From: Xanthomonas hortorum pv. pelargonii
Lineage (GTDB): Bacteria; Pseudomonadota; Gammaproteobacteria; Xanthomonadales; Xanthomonadaceae
Direction: 5' to 3'
DNA length: 64,000 nt
NCBI RefSeq assembly: GCF_024499015.1
Contig: NZ_CP098604.1
Span: forward strand, 4,092,001-4,156,000
In this document: positions 1-9,771 of the stretch, in pieces
How positions within the stretch are numbered: position 1 is the stretch's first letter
Layout of the letters: each line of letters starts with the position of its first letter
Translations under genes and position numbers: made by a program
Notes under the pieces: generated by a model
Told to the model about the DNA's origin: nothing
Database searches by the model: none
The model's input: only the letters and a program-made list of their open reading frames with translations

Positions 1-477
1 ATCCTTGTAGCCGGAACTCGCCTGCGGGCCATAGGTCGACACGTGGTGCGCGAATTCCTTGGAGCCTTGCAGATACATGTTGCGCGAATACCACTCGCTG
101 CCGAACGCCGGTACCGAGAACACGCCCCAATGGATGAAGATGCCGAACTTGGCGTTGTCGTACCACGCCGGCGATTGGTAGTTCTTCAGTGCCGCCCAGT
201 CGGGACGGAACGGGCCCTTGCGTGCGCCTTGTTCTGCCTCATGCACCAGCCGCTCGCGCTCGGGTGCGTACTTGGCGGTGGCGCTGAGCCACTGCTGGTC
301 GATCTGTTCGGGGCTGAGCGTGGTGGCGGTCGGCGCAGTGGGCGCGGTTGGCGATTGCGCGTGCAACGACAGCAACGGGCAGGCCACCAGCAGAGCGAGC
401 GCAAGCGCGCGACTCCTGTGTACAGCTCCGGCGTGGCGGCGGGATGGAGCCGCGTAGTGGCGGCTATCGGTCGTCAT
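1..477 (-). CDS. alpha-L-fucosidase, GH29 (N-terminal part, runs off the window)
   Basis: The gene starts at ATG 477 on the minus strand and is still open at base 1, giving 159 residues. The N-terminus has basic residues, then a hydrophobic run ([17 protein letters not shown]) ending in an Ala-x-Ala-like site, so it is a secreted signal peptide. The mature part contains [20 protein letters not shown] and SEWYSRNMY, the hallmark N-terminal segment of GH29 fucosidases that lines the active site. The family removes fucose from glycans in the periplasm or outside the cell. An AGGAG lies 13 bases before the ATG. The neighbour upstream on the same strand is a TonB receptor, which fits a carbohydrate-utilisation locus; by memory, Xanthomonas N-glycan loci pair such genes, but this is inference. 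The catalytic nucleophile lies outside the window. Confidence 0.9.
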   Translation of the reverse strand, partial: MTTDSRHYAAPSRRHAGAVHRSRALALALLVACPLLSLHAQSPTAPTAPTATTLSPEQIDQQWLSATAKYAPERERLVHEAEQGARKGPFRPDWAALKNYQSPAWYDNAKFGIFIHWGVFSVPAFGSEWYSRNMYLQGSKEFAHHVSTYGPQASSGYKD

Positions 478-637
478 GGGAACTGCACTCCTGTAAGCGA
501 AACGTGTTGGCAAGACGGCAACCGGCACGTGGATGGCGGAAGCGGGCCTGGCGATAGTCCTTCAAGCGCGAAGGGATATGGCCAGTGGCACTCCTGCGTG
601 CAACCGATGGCCTGGCGCTGCAGGCGCAACGACAGGC

Positions 638-675
638 AAAAAAAAGCGCGCCACCGTGGAGGGACGGTGGCGCGC
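638..675 (-). terminator. Rho-independent terminator after the TonB receptor
   Basis: Read on the minus strand, an 11-bp perfect stem (GCGCGCCACCG with CGGTGGCGCGC, 8-nt loop) is followed by eight T. It lies just after the receptor stop at 686 and before the fucosidase start at 477, so the fucosidase probably has its own promoter or depends on read-through. Confidence 0.9.
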
Positions 676-685
676 CGGGACTACA

Positions 686-3373
686 TCAGAACTTGAAGTT
701 CAACTGGGCCTGGTAGCCGCGGCCGTTCTTGTAGAACGCCGTGGGGGTATCGCGGGTGTTGCTGAAGACCCGGTAGGTGGAATCCAGCAGGTTGGTCGCG
801 CCGAAGGTGATGCCCATGTAGTCGGTGATCTGATACGAGGCATTCAGATCCAGCTGCTTGTAAGCATCCGCAAAGTCACGCGATGACAGTCGACCGATCT
901 GGGTGAAGTACTTGGAGCGGTAGCTGTAGTTCACGCGCACCGTTCAATCACCGTGCTCCCAATAAGGGATCACGTTGTAGGTGTCACGCGACAGGTAGGG
1001 CAGATTCAAGTCGGAACTGGATTCGGACTCGGCAAACGTGTAGTTGGCCTGCAATCCGAAGCCAAGACCGAACGATTGCTGGTAGTTGACCGAGACGCCC
1101 TTGACCTTGGCGTCGGAGACGTTCACAGGTGAGGTGACCTGATACGGGCCAGGCTCAGCCGGCGGGCCCGGATTTAGCTGCTGAGTCGTAGTGACATTGA
1201 CGATGTAAGAGCTGATGTCACGGTAGAACACTTCACCAGACAGCATGCTGGAAGGCGCGAAGTACCACTCTGCAGCAATGTCGTAGTTGGTGGATTCATA
1301 AGGCTTTAGGTCGGGGTTGCCGCCGCCAGCAGTGAGGTTGCCTGAACCGCCATTGCCGTTATTGATGGTGAAAGTGCCGGCCAGGTCGGAATACCGCGGC
1401 CGCGCAATAACTTTGGCTGCCGAGAAGCGCAGTACCGCATCATCAGTGACGTCGTAGGCGACATTGAAGCTCGGCAGCGCCTTGCGGTAGTCGTTGGTCT
1501 CGGCAACACGGTCAAAGCTATTGCCGGCATTGTTGCTCTGCCAGTATTCGGACTTGTCGGTGGTGTCGACCAGGCGCACGCCTACATTACCGCGCCACTT
1601 GCCGGTCTCGTAGTTCAACTGCGTGTAGAAATTCTGAGTGATTTCCTTGACCTGGAACGAAGCGCCGAAATCGGTGCGGTAAGGGCCCTGCGGCTGTCCG
1701 AGCAGATAACGGCGAACCGTCTCAAGGTTCGCAGTTGGCCACGTGGTCAAGTCGCCGCTTGCGCCCAGGCCGTCATAGAGGCTGCTCGGCGTGGTGCCCG
1801 GATTGAACTGTGTCAGCGACACCGCGTCGGTGGAGTTGATGCGATTGCCGCGCGCGTCCACACCGTTGTTGTGGTTGATGTACTTGTAGCCGAACTGCAG
1901 CTTGGTGAACGGACCCCATTCCAGGTCACGCGCCGCATCCCACTGAAAGTACTTCTCGTCGTCCTTGCTCTTCTGGTAGGCGATACCGCCGGCCTGCATG
2001 ATGCTCGTCTCAGTGCCCGGGACATTGCCCTGCTGGCCAGGTGCCAGGCCAGCCGGATTGCCCGGCAGCACCCAGTTCGAGGCACCGCCATTATCGTAGT
2101 TCACCGAGGTGTTCTGACCGTTGAAGGCGTAGTTGTAGCCTCCGTCCTGCATCAGGAACTTCATCAGATATTCGGGGTTCTTGCCGCCGGTGGCTTCGGT
2201 GTAACCGGCTTGCGTGGTGAACACCCATTTCTCGCCGGACCAGTCGTGACGCAGGTTCAGGCTCTTGGTGGTGACGGTGCTTTCGCGGTAGTTGGCATCC
2301 AGCTGCGCGTACGGCTGGCCGGCTGCGCCATCGCTGACCGTGGCCGAGGTCACGACGCCGTTTTCCACATTGGCGCTGGTGATCTTCTGGCGGTCGTCAT
2401 TACACGCCGGGCACACATAACGCGCCTGGCTGAAGTTGTTGTACTTGCCTTTGATGTACAGGCCGGTCAGGTTGAATTCGTTCTGCTCGTTGGGCTTCCA
2501 CTGCAATGCGCCCTGCAGGTCGCTGCGCTCGCGGGTCTGCTGGAAGAACGCGCTGCTGATGCCGGCCGGCACGCGGGCGGTGGCGACATCGCTGCCGTCG
2601 CCGGTGATGGTGGCGCTAGCCGGAATGCCTTCGCCGGTGGTGTAACCGAAGTACTCGATACCGGCGCGCGCCAGGTCCTGCTTGTCGTGCGTAGCGGAGA
2701 TCAACGCGCCGAAGGTTTCGTCGTCGTTCTTCCAGCTCCACAGCGCCGAGCCGCGCGGATTGCCTTCTTCCGAACGGTCGTTGTAGTTGTAGCCGATCGA
2801 GCCGCGGATGGTGTTCTTGGGCAGGTCCAGCGGCTTGCGGGTGTGCACGATCACGGTGCCGCCGATCGAGCCTTCGTCGATACGTGCCTCGGGGGTCTTG
2901 TAGACCTCCATCAGGCCGATGATTTCCGGCGACAGCAGGGTGTAGTTGAAGGTACGGCCGCTGGTGTCGGTCGGGTTGCCGCCCCAGTCGCCCGAGGCGA
3001 TGGTCTGGCCGTTGAGCAGCACGCGGTTCAAGGCCGGATCGGTGCCGTTGATGCTGACCTTTTCGCCTTCGCCGAACTGGCGGTCGACGCTGATGCCCGG
3101 CAGGTGCGACAACGATTCGGCCGCATTGATGTCCGGGAATTTGCCGATGTCTTCGGCGCTGATCGCATCGACAATCGAGTTGGCCGAGCGCTTGACCGCC
3201 TGGCTCTTCTCAAGCGAGGCGCGGTAGCCGGTGACGGTGATGGTGTCCAGCTCGGTGGTGGCCGAGGGCGCACTGGGAGTGGCCTGCTGTTCTTGTCCGG
3301 CAGCCATGGCAGAGCCGGAGCAGTACAGAGCGGCGGTGATACAGAGTGCTAACGTCGTGGTGCGGCTGTGCAT
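686..3373 (-). pseudogene. TonB-dependent outer-membrane receptor with an in-frame stop codon
   Basis: From ATG 3373 the frame encodes a signal peptide (TLALCITAALYCSGSAMAA), a TonB-box-like stretch (LDTITVTGYRASL), a plug domain (SIVDAISAEDIGKFPDINAA, then VLLNGQTIASGDWGG) and a long beta-barrel. At 944-946 a TGA interrupts the frame after residue 809. Downstream in exactly the same frame the family C-terminus continues (VRVNYSYRSKYFTQIGR, ending QAQLNFKF with the usual terminal Phe). The stop replaces what is probably a Trp (HGD-stop-TVRVNYSY, TGG to TGA). Full length would be 895 residues. Losing the last ~85 residues removes the final strands and the BAM-recognised C-terminal Phe, so the truncated product is probably not assembled. 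Context with fucosidase and glucokinase suggests glycan uptake. A sequencing error is possible. Confidence 0.9.
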
Positions 3374-3707
3374 GGCTAAACCTCATTGGTTAGTGCTTTG
3401 AGCGCGCCTGGCCCGTAGTGGGGCGCAACGCGCTCGGCGTGGCCGGCAAAACAACACGCCCTGACCGATCGCGGTGATTGCGCTGGCACGCGTCGTGAGA
3501 AGCGGGTCCAGGCGATTCGCGTGGTAGAGGAGGTGTCCCCCGTGTGGTGAAGCGGTGTGGCGAATGCGACTTCAGCGAGTCGAACGTCGGGTGACGCACC
3601 ACTCACGAATCTGGAATCGGCAGGCGAGGGAATGGCCCGATGTTCAGTCCCGAACAGTCCATGGCCCCTCCTGCCAGAACCCTGATTTGGATCGAGTCTC
3701 GCGTAGC

Positions 3708-3725
3708 GTTGACAGCGTTGTCAAC
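3708..3725. promoter_or_regulatory. LacI-type operator, site 1
   Basis: GTTGACAGCGTTGTCAAC is an 18-base near-perfect palindrome with 7-base arms (GTTGACA/TGTCAAC) and a central CG, the usual symmetry of LacI-family operators. Read on the minus strand it contains TTGACA, so it may overlap the -35 of the receptor promoter. It lies 335 bases upstream of the receptor start and matches site 2 at 3997. Confidence 0.65.
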
Positions 3726-3996
3726 ACATCGTCACAGATCTCTGAAGCGCCTGCGATTGCGCTGCAATGCAGCAAATTTGCGACGGGGTGCCGTTTGTAT
3801 CAATGCAGTTGCGCACCACGACCTGAGAACGTGCGCGTCGCGATTCGCTGTTTCTATGGTGAATTCGCAATGCAATGCGTCCCGCCGCTGATTTGTGCGG
3901 AAATCGCTGCCACAGATGCGGATTTTTGGTGGATGATGAAATCAACAGCGCCCTGCATAAATCGTGATCGCGACGGTTGCGTTACAGGGCGATTGC

Positions 3997-4010
3997 TGAC
4001 AACGTTGTCT
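3997..4010. promoter_or_regulatory. LacI-type operator, site 2
   Basis: TGACAACGTTGTCT has a perfect 12-base palindromic core (GACAACGTTGTC) with central CG. It lies 66 bases before the glucokinase GTG and shares TGACARCGTTGTC with site 1. The pair suggests joint control of glucokinase and the receptor by one sugar-responsive LacI-family repressor; that regulator is not in the window. Confidence 0.7.
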
Positions 4011-4075
4011 ACCCGTTACCGTTCGTCGGCCAACGGGACATGACACCGGCCCGCTGCCATTTATCAGGAGAACGC

Positions 4076-5092
4076 GTGAGCGCAAGCAGCCCAATGGACG
4101 CGGTGTCTTTTCCGCGCACCGAAACCTTCGTTGCCGCAGATGTGGGCGGGACGCATGTGCGCCTGGCGCTGGTGTGCGAAAGCATCGATCCACGCAAGCC
4201 GGTCACTGTGCTGGACTACCGCAAGTACCGCTGCGCCGATTACCCGGGCCTGGCCGAGATCATGTCGGCATTCTTCGCGGAGCTGGGCTGTGCGCCGGTG
4301 AAGCGCGGCGTCATCGCCAGCGCCGGTTACGCATTGGAAGACGGCAGTGTGATCACCGCCAATCTGCCGTGGGTGCTGGCACCGGAGCAGATCCGCCGCC
4401 AGCTCGGCATGCAGGCCTTGCATCTGGTCAACGATTTCGAAGCGGTCGCCTATGCGGCCAATTACATGGTCGGCAATCAGGTCCTGCAGTTGTCTGGCCC
4501 GCCGCAGGGCGCAACAGGTCCGGCGCTGATCCTGGGCCCAGGCACCGGGTTGGGCGCAGCGTTGTGGATTCCCAACGGCACCAACGCGGTGGTGTTGCCG
4601 ACCGAAGCCGGCCACGCCGCACTCGCGGCAGCCAGCGATCTGGAAGTGGCGTTACTGCAGCAACTGCGCCGCACGCGCACGCACGTGGCCACCGAACATT
4701 TGCTTTCCGGCCCGGGCTTGTTGAATCTCTATACCGCGCTGGCCGCACTGCGCGGCGAGCCGGCCGTGCACGCCAGCCCATCCGATGTCACCGCCGCAGC
4801 ATTGGCCGGTAACGACACGTTGGCACGCGACGCCTTGCAGGCGTTCTGCGGTTTCATGGGGAGCGTGGTCGGCGACATGATCCTGCTGTACGGCGTGCGC
4901 AGCGGTGTGTATCTGGCTGGCGGCTTCCTGCCGCAGATCGCCACCTTCATTGCCGAAAGCGACTTCGTCGCGCGCCTGCTCGAAAAGGGCGCCTTGCGTC
5001 CAGCGCTGGAGCAGGTGCCGGTCAGCATCGTCGAACATGGCCAGCTCGGTGTGATCGGCGCGGCCAGCTGGTTTTTGCAGCACGGGCGCTGA
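4076..5092 (+). CDS. glk: glucokinase
   Basis: 338 residues. I chose GTG 4076 because AGGAG sits at 4066-4070, five bases upstream; longer forms have no ribosome site. The ATP-binding phosphate loop DVGGTH is at residues 22-27. Further family marks are LVNDFEAVAYA, whose Asp is the catalytic-base position, and GPGTGLGAALW, typical of the bacterial Glk family (not the ROK family, since no Cys-rich zinc motif is present). It phosphorylates glucose to glucose 6-phosphate in the cytoplasm. It is divergent from the TonB receptor and shares matching operators with it, so its role may be tied to sugar released from imported glycans; that link is inference. Confidence 0.92.
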   Translation: MSASSPMDAVSFPRTETFVAADVGGTHVRLALVCESIDPRKPVTVLDYRKYRCADYPGLAEIMSAFFAELGCAPVKRGVIASAGYALEDGSVITANLPWVLAPEQIRRQLGMQALHLVNDFEAVAYAANYMVGNQVLQLSGPPQGATGPALILGPGTGLGAALWIPNGTNAVVLPTEAGHAALAAASDLEVALLQQLRRTRTHVATEHLLSGPGLLNLYTALAALRGEPAVHASPSDVTAAALAGNDTLARDALQAFCGFMGSVVGDMILLYGVRSGVYLAGGFLPQIATFIAESDFVARLLEKGALRPALEQVPVSIVEHGQLGVIGAASWFLQHGR

Positions 5093-5153
5093 GCCTCGCG
5101 CATCGCTCGGTCCAGCAATCTGTCTGCACCGAGCCGACCAATTTCGCAGTCCC

Positions 5154-5220
5154 GTAGGAGCGCCCTTGGGCGCGATGAGGCGTTATCGATAAAGCCCATC
5201 GCGCCCAAGGGCGCTCCTAC
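5154..5220. repeat. GTAG-headed REP palindrome
   Basis: A 67-base foldback begins GTAGGAGCG and ends CGCTCCTAC. The 24-bp stem (inner part CCCTTGGGCGCGATG) pairs perfectly before a short loop. It lies between convergent glk and rsmE, where it could also act as a bidirectional transcript end. Its head matches the element at 18051 but its stem sequence differs. Known relatives are the SMAG/REP elements of Stenotrophomonas and Pseudomonas. Confidence 0.85.
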
Positions 5221-5257
5221 GCTGTAGGGCCAGCGTCAGATGACCTGCAGCATCGCC

Positions 5258-5992
5258 CTATAGATCCCCAAACCGCGACTGCAGCGCCGCAATCGCCGCC
5301 AGCCCTGCGGTTTCGGTGCGCAGAATGCGTGGACCCAATTGCAACCCGCTAAAACCGGCATCGCCGAGGATTGCGCGGTCGCGCGGCGACCAACCGCCTT
5401 CCGGCCCGATCGCCACGATCACAGCCTGTTGCGCGGCGACCGGCAGCGTGGCCAGGCGATGCTCGCCATGCGGGTCCAGCGTCAGTCGTAGCACATGCGG
5501 GTCGCTGGCCTGCGCCGCGTCCTGCAGGCTCAGTGGCGCCGCGACCGTGGGCACGCGTGCACGCCCGGATTGCTCGCAGGCCGAGATCACCACGCTGCGC
5601 CAGTGCGCCACGCGTTTTTCCATCCGCGCCGGATCCAGCTTGACCTCGGTGCGCTCGGCGTTGACCGGCACGATCGCCGCAACCCCTAGCTCGGTTGCCT
5701 TCTGCAGGATCAGGTCCATCTTCTCGCCGCGCGCGATCCCCTGGATCAGCGTGATCGACAGCGGCGATTCGTTGCACAGCGGCTGCGCACGTTCCACCAG
5801 TGCGCGCGCCTCGCGCTTGCCGGCCAGCGTGATACGCGCGTGGTAGTCGCTGCCGTCGCCGTTGAACAGGATGCAGGCATCGCCCTCGCGCAGTCGCAGC
5901 ACACGCAGCAGGTGATTGGCCGACTCTTCGGGCAGCGTCACCTCTTGGTCGCAGTGCAGTGGCAGCGCGACATGCGAGCGGGTCAGGCGCAT
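5258..5992 (-). CDS. rsmE: 16S rRNA (uracil-1498-N3)-methyltransferase
   Basis: 244 residues from ATG 5992, the usual RsmE length. It begins [12 protein letters not shown] and carries the SPOUT-fold marks: IQGIARGEKMDLILQKATEL (residues ~100-120), SEQSGR-like ACEQSGRARVP, and the C-terminal trefoil knot IGPEGGWSPRD followed by LGPRILRTETAGL, which binds S-adenosylmethionine. It methylates U1498 of 16S rRNA in the assembled 30S subunit. The start codon lies inside the end of bioA (10-base overlap), so the two are translated from one transcript. Longer upstream frames belong to bioA shadows. Confidence 0.95.
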   Translation of the reverse strand: MRLTRSHVALPLHCDQEVTLPEESANHLLRVLRLREGDACILFNGDGSDYHARITLAGKREARALVERAQPLCNESPLSITLIQGIARGEKMDLILQKATELGVAAIVPVNAERTEVKLDPARMEKRVAHWRSVVISACEQSGRARVPTVAAPLSLQDAAQASDPHVLRLTLDPHGEHRLATLPVAAQQAVIVAIGPEGGWSPRDRAILGDAGFSGLQLGPRILRTETAGLAAIAALQSRFGDL

Positions 5993-7401
5993 GCAACGGC
6001 CTCCTCGATGGCATGGCGGGTGGTGGCAGCCAGCAGTGCAAGCTGTGCTTCGTCCACGCAATACGGCGGCATCCAGTACAGCACATCGCCGAGCGGGCGC
6101 AGCACCACGCCCTTGTCGAGGGCGGCGCGATAGGCCTTCAGGCCCACCCGCGCCGCTGCCGGGAACGGCGTGCGTTTGTCGCCGCCCTGGGTGAGCTCGA
6201 ATGCCACGATCATGCCGGCCTGGCGCACGTCCGCCACGGCGGGGTGTTCGCCGATCTGCGCGGCCAGTATGCGCATGCGCGCGGCCGTGTGCTGGTTGCG
6301 CGCAATCACATCGTCGTCTGCAAAAATCTGCAAGGTGGCCAGTGCCGCCGCACACGCCAGCGGATTGCCGGTGTAACTATGCGAATGCAGAAACGCACGT
6401 TCGCGCGAATCATCGAGAAACGCGTCGTACAACTGCTGCGTGGCCAGCACCGCCGAGAGCGGCAGAAAGCCACCGGTCAATCCCTTGGACAGACACAGCA
6501 GGTCCGGCATGACATTGGCCTGCTCGCAGGCGAACAAGGTGCCGGTGCGGCCGAAGCCGGTGGCGATCTCGTCGGCGATCAAGAACGCGCCATGCGCATC
6601 GCACAGTTCGCGCGCACGCCGTAAGTAAGCCGGGTGATACATGCGCATGCCGCCTGCGCATTGCACGCGCGGCTCCAGGATCAGTGCGCAGATTTCGCCT
6701 GGCGATTGTTCGAACAACGCCTGCAACGCATCGGCGGCCTGCAGCGCATAGTCTTCTGCGCTCTGTCCGGGCTCGGCCAGATACGCATCCGGCGAGGGCG
6801 CAAAGATCGATTCCAGCAGCAGCGGCGCATACACGCGGCGATACAGCGGAATGTCGCCGACCGACAGCGCGCCGATGGTCTCGCCGTGGTAGCCGTTTTC
6901 CAGGGCCACGAAGCGGGTGCGGCGATGCTCGCCCCGGTTGTGGAAATAATGGAAGGCCATCTTCAACGCCACTTCCACGCCGGCCGACCCATTGTCGGCA
7001 TAGAACACTTTAGATAGCGGCGCGCGGCCGGCCTGACGTGGCGCAATCGCCAACAGGCGCTCGGCCAGTTGCACTGCCGGCGCATGCGTGAAGCCGGCCA
7101 GCATCACCTGCTCCAGCTCGCCGGCCTGGCGCGCGATGGCCGCGCCGATGCGCGGTTCGGTGTGGCCGAACAGGTTGGTCCACCAACTGCTGACCGCATC
7201 CAGATAGTGGCGGCCGTCGTAGCCGACCAGCCACGCCCCGTCGCCACGCGCGATCGGCACCAGTGGAAGTGTGTGCGGGTGCTCGCGCATCTGCGTGCAG
7301 GGGTGCCACAGCACCTCAAGATCGCGTTGCCGCCAATGTTCGGCAGTTTGAGAGGCTGCCGGGTCTGCTAGGATTTCGGGCTCATGAACATGTCGATGCA
7401 T
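5983..7401 (-). CDS. bioA: adenosylmethionine-8-amino-7-oxononanoate aminotransferase
   Basis: 472 residues. This class-III PLP aminotransferase makes 7,8-diaminopelargonic acid from KAPA in biotin synthesis, using S-adenosylmethionine as amino donor. Visible marks are [12 protein letters not shown] near the N-terminus (BioA substrate signature), [39 protein letters not shown] (PLP-binding Asp) and [13 protein letters not shown] with the Schiff-base Lys. The start at 7401 is the first ATG; the next in-frame ATG is 37 codons on, at the conserved TQM. The gene overlaps rsmE by 10 bases and is divergent from nudE with only 41 bases between starts. Confidence 0.95.
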   Translation of the reverse strand: MHRHVHEPEILADPAASQTAEHWRQRDLEVLWHPCTQMREHPHTLPLVPIARGDGAWLVGYDGRHYLDAVSSWWTNLFGHTEPRIGAAIARQAGELEQVMLAGFTHAPAVQLAERLLAIAPRQAGRAPLSKVFYADNGSAGVEVALKMAFHYFHNRGEHRRTRFVALENGYHGETIGALSVGDIPLYRRVYAPLLLESIFAPSPDAYLAEPGQSAEDYALQAADALQALFEQSPGEICALILEPRVQCAGGMRMYHPAYLRRARELCDAHGAFLIADEIATGFGRTGTLFACEQANVMPDLLCLSKGLTGGFLPLSAVLATQQLYDAFLDDSRERAFLHSHSYTGNPLACAAALATLQIFADDDVIARNQHTAARMRILAAQIGEHPAVADVRQAGMIVAFELTQGGDKRTPFPAAARVGLKAYRAALDKGVVLRPLGDVLYWMPPYCVDEAQLALLAATTRHAIEEAVACA

Positions 7402-7442
7402 ACGCCTATTCTATCGGTCGCCCCCGCCCCTGCGTGTCACGC

Positions 7443-7991
7443 ATGAGCCCGCGTCTGCCGACCATCCACAAGATCACCGATCTCGGTGACGGGCCGTTCC
7501 GTCGCCAGCAACTGGATCTGGAATTTTCCAACGGCGAGCGCCGCTTGTACGAGCGCCAACTCAGCCAGGGCCACGGCGCGGTGGTGGTGGTGCCGATGCT
7601 GGATGCGCAGACCGTGCTGCTGGTGCGCGAGTACGCCGCCGGCGTGCATCGCTACGAGCTGGGTCTGGTCAAGGGCCGCATCGATGCCGGCGAAACGCCG
7701 GAGCAGGCGGCCGACCGCGAACTCAAGGAAGAAGCCGGTTACGGCGCGCGCCAGGTGCAGGTGCTGCGCGCGATGACGCTCGCTCCTACTTATATGAGTC
7801 ACCAATCCTGGTTGGTGCTGGCGCGCGATCTCTACCCCGAACGGCTGGTTGGCGACGAACCTGAAGAGATGGAAGTGATTCCCTGGCCGATTGCCCGTCT
7901 GGACGACTTGATGCTGCGCGACGATTTCTCCGAAGGCCGTTCGCTGGCTGCCTTGTTCATTGCGCGCGAGTGGCTGGAGCGCAATCCATGA
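7443..7991 (+). CDS. nudE: Nudix hydrolase, ADP-sugar/NADH type (NudE-like)
   Basis: 182 residues from ATG 7443. The Nudix box is complete: G(x5)E(x7)REL(x)EE(x)GY around residues 80-103 (GRIDAGETPEQAADREL then KEEAGY), binding Mg2+ and cleaving X-linked nucleoside diphosphates. Length and flanking motifs (VVVVPMLDAQTVLLVREYA, APTYMSHQSWLVLARDLYP) match NudE, the ADP-compound hydrolase of E. coli (186 residues), better than NudF. Its TGA overlaps the ATG of cysQ, beginning a chain of four coupled genes for nucleotide housekeeping. Confidence 0.85.
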   Translation: MSPRLPTIHKITDLGDGPFRRQQLDLEFSNGERRLYERQLSQGHGAVVVVPMLDAQTVLLVREYAAGVHRYELGLVKGRIDAGETPEQAADRELKEEAGYGARQVQVLRAMTLAPTYMSHQSWLVLARDLYPERLVGDEPEEMEVIPWPIARLDDLMLRDDFSEGRSLAALFIAREWLERNP

Positions 7992-8788
7992 TCCGCATTC
8001 CGATGGAACTGCGCGAAACCGTGATCGCCATCGCCCGCGAGGCGGGTGAGGCGATCATGCAGGTGTACGCGCAGGACTTCGCGGTGCAGATCAAGGACGA
8101 CGCCAGCCCGCTGACCCAGGCCGACCTGGCCGCCAATCGCGTGATCGTCGATGCGCTGCGCCGGGTCACGCCGGACGTGCCGGTGCTGTCGGAAGAATCC
8201 GCGCACATCGCCTGGGAAGAACGCCAGTTCTGGACCAGCTACTGGCTGGTCGACCCGCTCGACGGCACCCGCGAGTTCGTCAAGCGCAATGGCGAGTTCA
8301 GCGTCAATATCGCGCTGATCCACATGGGCGCGCCGGTGCTCGGCGTGGTGCAGGCGCCGGTCGATGGCCGGGTCTGGTACGCGGCGCGTGGCGAGAACGC
8401 CTACCGCCGCGATGGCCATCGCGACGAAATGCTGCAGACGCGCACGCCCGCCGCCACCCCATTGCGGGTGGCCGCCAGCCGCTCGCATCGCGACGCGCGC
8501 ACCGCGGCCGCGCTGGAGCGCATGGGCGAGATCGAGGTGGTGGCGCAGGGCTCGTCATTGAAGTTCTGCCGCATCGCCGAAGGCGATCTCGACGTCTATC
8601 CACGCTTCGGTCCCACCTCCGAATGGGACACCGCTGCCGGCCAGTGTGTGTTGCATGCCGCCGGCGGTGTGTTACTGGCTGGCGGCTCCGGCAAACCGTT
8701 CCGCTACAACCGCCGCGACACCTTGCTCAACGGCGATTTCATCGCGCTTGGCGATCCGAATCTGCCCTGGCGCAGTTGGCTGGTATGA
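7988..8788 (+). CDS. cysQ: 3'(2'),5'-bisphosphate nucleotidase
   Basis: 266 residues, starting at the ATG that overlaps the nudE stop (ATGA). It belongs to the Li+-sensitive, Mg2+-dependent inositol monophosphatase superfamily. Metal-binding motifs are visible: EES in the first third, WLVDPLDGTREFV (the DPxDGT motif) and EWDTAAGQCVLHAAGG near the C-terminus (WD...AG). CysQ removes the 3'-phosphate of PAP formed during sulfate assimilation. Linkage to nudE and mazG fits a nucleotide-clean-up operon. Inositol monophosphatase is the alternative, but the C-terminal motif favours CysQ. Confidence 0.9.
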   Translation: MIRIPMELRETVIAIAREAGEAIMQVYAQDFAVQIKDDASPLTQADLAANRVIVDALRRVTPDVPVLSEESAHIAWEERQFWTSYWLVDPLDGTREFVKRNGEFSVNIALIHMGAPVLGVVQAPVDGRVWYAARGENAYRRDGHRDEMLQTRTPAATPLRVAASRSHRDARTAAALERMGEIEVVAQGSSLKFCRIAEGDLDVYPRFGPTSEWDTAAGQCVLHAAGGVLLAGGSGKPFRYNRRDTLLNGDFIALGDPNLPWRSWLV

Positions 8789-9771
8789 GCGTCGCTATGC
8801 CTCAGACCCCGCCGACCGGCGACATCCAGCGCCTGCTGCAGTTGATGGCGCGTCTGCGCGATCGTGAGCACGGCTGTCCCTGGGATGTGGAGCAGACCTT
8901 CGCCAGCATCGCGCCCTACACGATCGAAGAAGCCTACGAAGTTGCCGATGCCATCGATCGCAACGACCTGCCGGGCCTGCGCGACGAATTGGGCGACCTG
9001 CTGCTGCAAGTGGTCTTCCATGCACAGATGGCAGCAGAGCAGGGCGCATTCGACTTTGCCGACGTGGTCGCCACACTCAGCGACAAGCTGGTGCGTCGCC
9101 ACCCACATGTCTTCGCCGATCAACAGGTCGACGGCGCGCAGGCAGTGAGCGCCAACTGGGAGCAGATCAAGCGCGAAGAACGTCGCGCAGCCGGCCATCA
9201 GGACGACTCCGCACTGGCCGGCATCGCACGCGGCCTGCCGGAGTGGCAGCGCTCCACCAAGCTGCAGTCGCGCGCGGCGCGGGTCGGCTTCGATTGGCCC
9301 TGCCCGGCACCGGTGCTGGAAAAACTGCAGGAAGAAATCGAAGAGTTGCGCGTGGAGTTCGCACGCGGCTCGGTCGCCGACAACCAGGCACGGCTGGAAG
9401 ACGAGCTTGGCGATGTGTTGTTCGTCTGCGCCAACTTGGCGCGGCACGCCAAGGTCGATGTGGGCGCCGCACTGCGCCATGCCAATCTCAAATTCGAGCG
9501 CCGCTTTCGCGCCATGGAAGCGCTCGCGCAGACCGCAGACACCAACCTGGCAGCACTGTCATTGGACCAACAGGAAGCGCTGTGGCAACAGGTCAAGCGC
9601 GGCGAGCGAGGTGAGGATCCGGCTGCTTTCGACCCGCTGGTCGTTGGCAAACCTGCCACCTATCAGTCAGTCGTCGGCGAGCAAGGTCTCGATGCCTCCG
9701 ACCCGCATCAGGCAAACCGCGACCAGCAAGATTGGAACAAGCCCGATTTCGACAAGCCAGACCGCGCATGA
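8785..9771 (+). CDS. mazG: nucleoside triphosphate pyrophosphohydrolase MazG
   Basis: 328 residues from the ATG overlapping the cysQ stop. Two MazG folds are visible. The N-terminal one starts [18 protein letters not shown] and carries [13 protein letters not shown] with [15 protein letters not shown]. The C-terminal one carries [12 protein letters not shown] and [18 protein letters not shown], with the EExxD-type Mg2+ ligands of both. The family hydrolyses NTPs to NMP and PPi. E. coli MazG has 263 residues; here ~45 extra polar residues follow the second domain (ending [18 protein letters not shown]), a low-complexity tail of unknown role. The TGA overlaps the next ATG. Confidence 0.92.
   Translation: MSVAMPQTPPTGDIQRLLQLMARLRDREHGCPWDVEQTFASIAPYTIEEAYEVADAIDRNDLPGLRDELGDLLLQVVFHAQMAAEQGAFDFADVVATLSDKLVRRHPHVFADQQVDGAQAVSANWEQIKREERRAAGHQDDSALAGIARGLPEWQRSTKLQSRAARVGFDWPCPAPVLEKLQEEIEELRVEFARGSVADNQARLEDELGDVLFVCANLARHAKVDVGAALRHANLKFERRFRAMEALAQTADTNLAALSLDQQEALWQQVKRGERGEDPAAFDPLVVGKPATYQSVVGEQGLDASDPHQANRDQQDWNKPDFDKPDRA

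Larger units (their letters stand above)
3374..4075. other. Divergent intergenic region between receptor and glucokinase
   Basis: About 700 bases without a convincing gene. The short reading frames here have no ribosome site or recognisable product. The region holds two palindromic operator-like sites (listed separately) and must contain the promoters of both divergent genes. Confidence 0.6.

Noticed and set aside
1871..3352. 493-codon open frame on the plus strand
   Set aside because: It is the antisense shadow of the TonB receptor; composition is GC-codon noise and no ribosome site or domain is visible.
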